Below, piece after piece: positions 58,906 to 64,000 of a stretch of 64,000 nt of DNA. Position 1 is the stretch's first letter, and the number at the start of each line of letters is the position of its first letter. The DNA comes from Aeromicrobium phoceense. GTDB lineage: Bacteria; Actinomycetota; Actinomycetes; Propionibacteriales; Nocardioidaceae. A program made the translations under genes and the position numbers. The stretch lies in contig NZ_JACEOG010000001.1 of NCBI RefSeq assembly GCF_013868155.1, positions 1,736,001 to 1,800,000 on the forward strand, in the 5' to 3' direction. The notes under the pieces are model-generated. The model was not told the origin of the DNA. It did no database searches and saw nothing but the letters and a program-made list of their open reading frames with translations.

Positions 58906-60258
58906 ATGACCCGCCAGCTCAGCCTCAACGCCTTCCTTCACGACACCGGCCACCACGAGGCCTCGTGGCGCCACCCCGACTCGGCCATCGACCGGATCCA
59001 CGACATCGACTTCGACACGGAGAACGCCCGGATCGCGGAGGAGGCGAAGCTCGACGCGATCTTCTTCGCCGACGCCCCGGGACTGTGGGGTGCCACGCCC
59101 TTCCGCCCGGCAGGGCACCTCGAGCCCATCACGCGGCTCGCGGCCATCGCCGCGCGGACCGAGCGGATCGGCCTGATCGCCACCGCGTCGACCACGTTCT
59201 ACGACCCGTACAACCTGGCCCGGCTGTTCTCCTCGCTCGACACGATCTCCAAGGGCCGTGCCGGCTGGAACATCGTCACCACCCAGTCCGAGGCGGTGGC
59301 GCGGAACTTCAGCCTCTCGGAGCTGCCCAGCGCGTCCGAGCGCTACGTCCGCGCCCAGGAGTTCATCGACGTCGTCACCAAGCTCTGGGACAGCTGGGAG
59401 GACGACGCGATCCTCGCCGACCGCGAGTCGGGCCGGTTCTTCGACCAGGAGAAGGTCCACGCGATCCACCACGTGGGCAACCACTTCCAGATCGAGGGAC
59501 CGCTGTCGCAGCCGCGCTCGCCGCAGGGCCGCCCGGTCTACGTCCAGGCCGGCTCGTCGAACGACGGACGCGCCTTCGCGGGCCGCAACGCCGAGGCCAT
59601 CTTCACGGCCCACCAGACGATCGAGGACGCGCAGGCCTTCTACGCCGACATCAAGTCGCGCGCCGTCGCGTTCGGACGCTCGCCCGAGGACGTCAAGATC
59701 CTGCCCGGCATCAGCCCGTTCGTCGCCGACACGCGCGCCGAGGCCGAGGAGCTGCAGCGGTACGTCAACTCGCTGACCGTCCCGGCCTACGGCATCGCGC
59801 AGCTCGAGGGGCTGGCCGGCGTCTCGCTGGCCCACCTCGAGCTCGACGAGCCCGTTCCGGTGGAGGTCTTCGGGCAGGCCGGGGACGTGCTTGACAACAG
59901 CCGCAGTCGCCTGCAGGTGATCGCCAACATCGTCGAGCGCGACCGTCCGACGCTGCGCGGGCTGCTGCACCGGCTCGCGGGGGCCAGGGGCCACAACGTC
60001 GTCGCCGGCACCCCGACCGAGGTCGCGGACATCATCACCGAGTGGTTCCAGAACGGTGCCGCGGACGGCTTCAACGTGATGCCGCCGCTGTACCCGCAGC
60101 TGCTCCAGGAGTTCACGCAGAAGGTCGTCCCGATCCTGCAGGACCGCGGCCTCTTCCGCACCGAGTACACCGGCTCCACCCTGCGCGACCACTTCGGTCT
60201 CGCGCGCCCGGAGTCGCTGTACGGCGCGGACGCGAACGAGGAGGCCCACGTTGTCTGA
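58906..60258 (+). CDS. FMNH2-dependent monooxygenase (NtaA/SnaA/DszA family)
   Basis: A 450-residue luciferase-like flavin monooxygenase of the long NtaA/SnaA/DszA/SoxA subgroup. Marker segments are LDAIFFADAPGLWGA, ARLFSSLDTISKGRAGWNIV (the last part GRAGWNIVTT is diagnostic), PVYVQAGSSNDGRAFAGRNA and the C-terminal GAADGFNVMPPLYPQLL. Such enzymes cleave C-S or C-N bonds, for example in dialkyl sulfones, dibenzothiophene sulfone or nitrilotriacetate. ABC and flavin-reductase neighbours point to organosulfur desulfurisation. Overlaps the next gene by eight bases. Confidence 0.9.
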   Translation: MTRQLSLNAFLHDTGHHEASWRHPDSAIDRIHDIDFDTENARIAEEAKLDAIFFADAPGLWGATPFRPAGHLEPITRLAAIAARTERIGLIATASTTFYDPYNLARLFSSLDTISKGRAGWNIVTTQSEAVARNFSLSELPSASERYVRAQEFIDVVTKLWDSWEDDAILADRESGRFFDQEKVHAIHHVGNHFQIEGPLSQPRSPQGRPVYVQAGSSNDGRAFAGRNAEAIFTAHQTIEDAQAFYADIKSRAVAFGRSPEDVKILPGISPFVADTRAEAEELQRYVNSLTVPAYGIAQLEGLAGVSLAHLELDEPVPVEVFGQAGDVLDNSRSRLQVIANIVERDRPTLRGLLHRLAGARGHNVVAGTPTEVADIITEWFQNGAADGFNVMPPLYPQLLQEFTQKVVPILQDRGLFRTEYTGSTLRDHFGLARPESLYGADANEEAHVV

Positions 60259-60775
60259 ACTCGAAGGACTTTCGTCCGTCAGCACCGCGGTCGTGGTCGG
60301 CAACCCGAAGTCGGCGTCGCGCACCCTGACCGCCGCGACCCACGTGGCCCGCGAGCTGTCCGGGGCCGACCCCGACCTCGTGGTCGACCTGGCCACGCTG
60401 GGCCCGGCCGTCCTCGACTGGAGGTCGACCGAGGTCGCCGAGCTGGTCGGCCAGGTCGGTCAGGCCGACCTCGTCGTCGTGGCGTCGCCGACCTACAAGG
60501 GCACCTACACCGGGCTGCTCAAAGTGTTCCTCGACCGGTTCGCCGGTGGCACCGGACTGCGTGGGCTGGCCGTGCCGTTGCTGCTCGGCGCCGGGCCGGC
60601 CCACGCGCTGGCCCCCGAGCTCACGCTGCGGCCAGTCCTGACCGAGCTGGGAGCCACGGTCCCCGGGCGGGGCCTGTTCGTGCTCGACTCGCAATACGGC
60701 GACGCGGCCGCCTACGACCCGTGGCTGGACGCGACGCGGCCCTGGGTGCGTTCGGTGCTGCAGGCGGCGGCATGA
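60251..60775 (+). CDS. NAD(P)H-dependent FMN reductase (SsuE-like)
   Basis: A 174-residue flavodoxin-fold reductase. FMN phosphate loop VVGNPKSASRTLTAA (about residues 15-29) and VVASPTYKGTYTGLLKVFLD, the SsuE/MsuE hallmark. It would supply FMNH2 to the preceding monooxygenase. TTG start overlapping the monooxygenase end, and its stop overlaps the next ATG by four bases. Confidence 0.88.
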   Translation: MSELEGLSSVSTAVVVGNPKSASRTLTAATHVARELSGADPDLVVDLATLGPAVLDWRSTEVAELVGQVGQADLVVVASPTYKGTYTGLLKVFLDRFAGGTGLRGLAVPLLLGAGPAHALAPELTLRPVLTELGATVPGRGLFVLDSQYGDAAAYDPWLDATRPWVRSVLQAAA

Positions 60776-61278
60776 CCGCGTTCTTCCCCACGAACCAGGA
60801 CCTCGATCCGGGACGACTGCGCTCGGCCTTCGGGAACTTCCCGACGGGCGTGGTGGTGGTGGCGGCCGAGGTCGACGGTGCCCCCGTCGGCCTCGCCGCC
60901 AGCAGCTTCACCAGCGTCAGCCTCGATCCGCCCCTCGTGTCGATCAACCTGGCCGCGACGTCGAAGACCTGGCCCGACCTGAGCCGGGCGGACCGGCTCG
61001 GCGTGACGGTGCTCGCGAGCCACCACGGACCGCTGTGCCGCCAGCTCGCGGGGCCGGTGGAGCACCGCTTCGAGGGGATCGACTACAGCGTCAGCCCCGG
61101 GGGAGCGATCTTCATCGACGACGGGATGGCCACGTTCGACACCACGATCCATCGCGAGGTGCCGGCGGGCGACCACATCCTGGTGCTGCTGGAGCTGCAC
61201 GCCGTGGATCACCGCGTCGACGGCGGGCCGCTGCTCTTCCACCGCAGCGTGTTCGGCCAGCTGGCCGTGGCCGAGTAG
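60772..61278 (+). CDS. Flavin reductase domain protein (HpaC/DIM6-NTAB family)
   Basis: A 168-residue split-barrel flavin reductase. Key segments are LRSAFGNFPTGVVVVAAEVD, LAASSFTSVSLDPPLVSINL (FTSVSLDPPLV is diagnostic) and the C-terminal GDHILVLLELHAVD. It uses NAD(P)H to reduce free FMN or FAD. A second reductase type in the same operon is unusual; one may serve the monooxygenase and the other a backup or different flavin. Confidence 0.9.
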   Translation: MTAFFPTNQDLDPGRLRSAFGNFPTGVVVVAAEVDGAPVGLAASSFTSVSLDPPLVSINLAATSKTWPDLSRADRLGVTVLASHHGPLCRQLAGPVEHRFEGIDYSVSPGGAIFIDDGMATFDTTIHREVPAGDHILVLLELHAVDHRVDGGPLLFHRSVFGQLAVAE

Positions 61279-61282
61279 CGGG

Positions 61283-62200
61283 TCAGACCGCCACGGGCTG
61301 CTCGTCCTCGGGGCGCAGCGCGACCACGGCACACAGGATGAGCGCGGCCCCGACGAGGCCCGCGGCGCCGAGTCGCTCGTCGAGCAGCACCGCGGCCAGG
61401 GCCGCGGCGGAGATCGGCTCCACGAGAGTGGCCACGGTGGCCGCCGAGCCCGACGTCGTGCGAAGCCCGGCGTAGAGGAGTCCGTACGACAGGGCCATCG
61501 TGGCGATGCCCAGGTAGAGCAGCAGCGCCAGCGACGTGCGGGAGGTGCCCGCGACGGGCTCGCCCGAGGCGGCCGCGACCACGAGGAACGGTGCCAGCAG
61601 GACGGCTCCCGCCCCCGTCGCGCACGTGGTGAGCGCGACCGGCTCGAGCCGTGGGGCGAGCACGTGGCCCAGGACGGTGGTCGCGGCGTACGTGGCGCCC
61701 GCCGCCACCGCCAGGACCAGGCCCAGCACCGGGCGGTCGACGGGCGCGGAGGTGCCGTGCCCGGCGGTGGCGCTGATCAGGACGAGCCCGGTGAGCGCTG
61801 CGGCCAGGACCGCGACGTCGCGGAGGGTTGGCCGGGTTCCGTCGCGCAGGTGCTCCCACGTGGCGGCCAGCACGGGGGCGAGGCCGAGCGAGACGACGGT
61901 GGCGACGCTCACCCCGACCATCAGGACCGAGACGAAGTACAGCCCCTGGTAGATCGCCGTCCCGCAGCCGATGACGATCGCGGTCACGGGGTGCGACCGC
62001 ATCGTGTCGCGGACCGCGCGGGCGCGGCCCGTCAGCACGACGAACGCGACGAGAGCCACCGCGGCGATGAGCATCCGCCAGGCGCTGACGGTCATGGCGC
62101 CGACGCCGTCGCGCTCGTGCAGCACCGTCACGACCAGGCCGCCGGTTCCCCACAGCACGCCCGCCGCGCACACCTGCAACAGCCCGACGCGCGCGTTCAC
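61283..62200 (-). CDS. EamA/DMT superfamily transporter
   Basis: A 305-residue drug/metabolite transporter with ten membrane helices in two EamA repeats. The first is LLQVCAAGVLWGTGGLVVTV, and the second repeat ends SGSAATVATLVEPISAAALA with the EamA-typical LEPISAAALAAVLLDERLG. It probably exports a metabolite or amino acid; the substrate is unknown. It is convergent with the flavin reductase gene, four bases apart. Confidence 0.87.
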   Translation of the reverse strand: MNARVGLLQVCAAGVLWGTGGLVVTVLHERDGVGAMTVSAWRMLIAAVALVAFVVLTGRARAVRDTMRSHPVTAIVIGCGTAIYQGLYFVSVLMVGVSVATVVSLGLAPVLAATWEHLRDGTRPTLRDVAVLAAALTGLVLISATAGHGTSAPVDRPVLGLVLAVAAGATYAATTVLGHVLAPRLEPVALTTCATGAGAVLLAPFLVVAAASGEPVAGTSRTSLALLLYLGIATMALSYGLLYAGLRTTSGSAATVATLVEPISAAALAAVLLDERLGAAGLVGAALILCAVVALRPEDEQPVAV

Positions 62201-62227
62201 CCGCTCAGGTTAGGGGCAGCGGCGTGA

Positions 62228-62499
62228 TGGTCTCGATACACCCTCTCGTTCCTCGAGGGCACTCGACCACCGGGCTGGCAACCCGGTGATCGAGTAGCAC
62301 GCGAGCGCAGCGAGCGGCGTATCGAGATCACGCAGCGCGGACCCGGTGATCGAGAGGCGGGCGGCCCCGGTGATCGAGAGGCGGGCGCCCCCGGTGATCG
62401 AGTAGCACGCGAGCGCAGCGAGCGGCGTATCGAGATCACCCCGCACGGATCCGGTGATCGAGTAGCACGCGAGCGCAGCGAGCGGCGTATCGAGATCAC
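62228..62499. repeat. Array of palindromic intergenic repeats
   Basis: Three identical 49-bp units (62283-62331, 62391-62439, 62451-62499), each starting CCGGTGATCGAGTAGCACGC and ending CGTATCGAGATCAC. Two truncated copies CCGGTGATCGAGAGGCGGGC (62343, 62367) and one divergent inverse copy (about 62228-62272) accompany them. Each unit carries CGAGCGCAGCGAGCG, which can fold on itself. Related to the element at 10340. It fills the whole gap between two minus-strand genes. Confidence 0.85.
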
Positions 62500-62514
62500 G
62501 CCCCCCAGCGCCGC

Positions 62515-63120
62515 CTAGGCCCGCTCCCGCTCCGCACCGATCGTGGTGTCGGGACCGTGGCCCGTGTGCACCACCGTCTCCGGCGGCAGCGTGAACAGCC
62601 GCTCCGCGATGGAGGAGCGGATCACGTCGGCGTCGCTGTAGGAGCGACCCGTCGCGCCGGGTCCACCGTTGAACAGGGTGTCGCCGGTGAAGACGCAGCC
62701 CAGCTCCTCGGAGACCAGGCACGTCGCGCCCGGCGCGTGCCCGGGCGTGTGGATCGCGGTGAGCGTGGTGCCGCCCACGGTGAACTCGGTGCCGTCGACG
62801 AGGTCGCGGTCCCAGGACTCACCGGGGTGCGTCAGCTCCCACAGCGGTCGGTCCTCGGGGTTCAGCCAGATCGGCGCGCCGGTGCGCTCGCGCAACTCGG
62901 GCGCGATGCGGCAGTGGTCGTCGTGCGCGTGCGTCAGCACGATCGCGAGGACCTTCCGCCGCCCGATGAGGTGCAGGATCGCCGCGACGTCGTGCGGGGC
63001 GTCGATCACGAGGCACTCGGTGTCGTCGCCGACGATCCACACGTTGTTGTCGACGTCGTGGGTCTCGCCGTCGAGGCTGAACGTGCCCGAGACGACTCCG
63101 TAGTCGATGCGCGCGGCCAT
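62515..63120 (-). CDS. Metallo-beta-lactamase-fold hydrolase (mycothiol thioester hydrolase candidate)
   Basis: A 201-residue glyoxalase-II-like hydrolase. Zinc ligands in LTHAHDDHCRIAPEL (HxHxDH), TPGHAPGATCL, FTGDTLF and the C-terminal VHTGHGPDTTI. The gene overlaps the stop of the mycothiol-dependent formaldehyde dehydrogenase (TGATG), the same pairing as adhE2/mscR and Rv2260 in mycobacteria. It is therefore the likely S-formylmycothiol hydrolase, which is an inference from context. Confidence 0.85.
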   Translation of the reverse strand: MAARIDYGVVSGTFSLDGETHDVDNNVWIVGDDTECLVIDAPHDVAAILHLIGRRKVLAIVLTHAHDDHCRIAPELRERTGAPIWLNPEDRPLWELTHPGESWDRDLVDGTEFTVGGTTLTAIHTPGHAPGATCLVSEELGCVFTGDTLFNGGPGATGRSYSDADVIRSSIAERLFTLPPETVVHTGHGPDTTIGAERERA

Positions 63121-64000
63121 CAGAGGACCACCACCGAGCGCAGCACGTCGCCGTGATGCATCTTCTCGAACGCCGCCTCCACGTCCTCGATGCCGATCTC
63201 CTCGGTGACGAACGCGTCGAGGTCGAGGCGACCCTGGCGGTAGAGGTCGATCAGCATGGGGAAGTCGCGGCTGGGCAGGCAGTCGCCGTACCAGCTCGAC
63301 TTGAGTGCGCCGCCGCGTCCGAAGACGTCGATCAGGGGCAGCTCGGGCACCTCCATGTCCGGCGTCGGGACCCCGACGAGGACCACGGTGCCCGCGAGGT
63401 CGCGGGCGTAGAACGCCTGCTTCCACGTCTCGGGGCGGCCCACCGCCTCGATCACCACGTCGGCGCCCTCGGCGCCCTCGTAGGTCTCGGCGCAGATGCG
63501 CTTGATCTCCTCGACCGGGTCGGTCTGCGACGAGTCGACCGTGTGGGTCGCTCCCATCTTCCGCGCCGCCTCGAGCTTCGCGGGATCGATGTCGACGGCG
63601 ATGATCGGGCTGGCTCCGGCCAGTGCGGCACCCGCCACCGCGGCGACGCCCACGCCGCCGCAGCCGATGACGGCGGCGGACCGGCCGCGCGTCAGGGCTC
63701 CGGTGTTGATCGCCGCACCGATGCCGGCCATCACGCCGCAGCCCAGCAGGCCGGCCGCCGCGGGACGTGCGTCGGGATCGACCTTGGTGCACTGCCCCGC
63801 CGCGACGAGCGTCTTCTCGATGAACGCGCCGATGCCCAGGGCGGGGGAGAGCTCGGTGCCGTCCTCGAGCGTCATCTTCTGCTTGGCGTTGTGGGTGGCG
63901 AAGCAGTACTGCAGGTCGCCGCGCTTGCAGGCGCGACACTCGCCGCACACGGCGCGCCAGTTGAGGACGACGAAGTCGCCCGGCGCGACCTCGGTGACGC
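63120..64000 (-). CDS. mscR: S-(hydroxymethyl)mycothiol dehydrogenase (5' end outside window)
   Basis: Zinc alcohol dehydrogenase that oxidises the formaldehyde-mycothiol adduct. About 293 codons are visible; the N-terminus with the catalytic zinc cysteine lies beyond base 64000. Structural zinc ligands are in [15 protein letters not shown] and the NAD fold in [20 protein letters not shown]. The substrate-specific [18 protein letters not shown] region, [18 protein letters not shown] and the second-zinc region match MscR/AdhE2 rather than glutathione-dependent enzymes. Operon with the downstream hydrolase. Confidence 0.88.
   Translation of the reverse strand, partial: VTEVAPGDFVVLNWRAVCGECRACKRGDLQYCFATHNAKQKMTLEDGTELSPALGIGAFIEKTLVAAGQCTKVDPDARPAAAGLLGCGVMAGIGAAINTGALTRGRSAAVIGCGGVGVAAVAGAALAGASPIIAVDIDPAKLEAARKMGATHTVDSSQTDPVEEIKRICAETYEGAEGADVVIEAVGRPETWKQAFYARDLAGTVVLVGVPTPDMEVPELPLIDVFGRGGALKSSWYGDCLPSRDFPMLIDLYRQGRLDLDAFVTEEIGIEDVEAAFEKMHHGDVLRSVVVL

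Noticed and set aside
62228-62499. CRISPR array
   Set aside because: Repeats are palindromic and separated by irregular or almost no spacers, and no cas genes are present. The repeats do not have the repeat-spacer regularity of CRISPR.

Overview
The window is high-GC DNA with the gene content of an actinomycete. Supporting features are the hrcA-dnaJ-phoH-ybeY-corC-era order, recO-uppS, a DUF222/HNH protein, a MoxR-DUF58-transglutaminase operon, an arsenic operon with a CVRNGGRS-type arsenate reductase and a mycothiol-type formaldehyde dehydrogenase. I infer a Nocardioidaceae-like organism (Aeromicrobium or Nocardioides relatives). That assignment rests on gene order and style only, not on a marker-gene comparison. 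Many genes have a TANNNT hexamer only 6-9 bases before the start codon, which suggests widespread leaderless transcription.

Region 1 (1-30.7 kb) is chromosomal. It opens with the heat-shock/ribosome-maturation cluster: hrcA, dnaJ, a HIT protein where rsmE is often found, phoH, ybeY, corC, a degenerate cytidine-deaminase-like protein and era. recO and uppS follow only after about 18 kb of other genes. These are a DUF222 protein, a lysG/lysE lysine-exporter pair, a PHP protein, moxR-DUF58-transglutaminase, a glutathionyl-hydroquinone-reductase-like protein, leuA behind a leucine-rich leader peptide, a GntR regulator with an ankyrin lipoprotein, and a lysine-catabolism pair (saccharopine dehydrogenase and aldehyde dehydrogenase) with a divergent LysR gene. 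A frameshifted ACC-deaminase-like gene precedes recO. After uppS come two paralogous thioredoxin-reductase-like genes around a merR gene with a textbook MerR promoter, then an FAH-family gene, gltX, tRNA-Gln(CTG) and tRNA-Glu(CTC).

Region 2 (30,923-43,308) is an integrated mobile element of about 12.4 kb. It sits in the 3' half of tRNA-Glu and is bounded by perfect 46-bp direct repeats. It carries a tyrosine integrase, an excisionase-like protein, a Phd/RelE-type toxin-antitoxin pair, a MobF relaxase-helicase and an IS3-family insertion sequence. No coupling protein or mating channel is present, so it looks mobilisable rather than self-transmissible. Its most interesting cargo is a 642-aa secreted protein: signal peptide, three beta-type repeats, and an AT-richer C-terminal domain resembling a polymorphic RNase toxin. 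A small acidic gene that is a candidate immunity gene follows directly. Further small genes of unknown function, one frameshifted, fill the right end.

Region 3 (43.3-64 kb) is chromosomal again. It holds a lipoprotein, a DUF1269-like protein, the arsR / arsM-acr3-arsC arsenic locus with tandem operators, and an MFS exporter with a divergent HxlR regulator. A sulfur-scavenging stretch follows: alkylsulfatase, SulP permease, a BASS transporter, and a LysR-controlled SsuABC-like ABC transporter with an FMN-dependent monooxygenase and two flavin reductases. A DMT transporter, an array of intergenic palindromic repeats and the start of a mycothiol-dependent formaldehyde dehydrogenase operon close the window.
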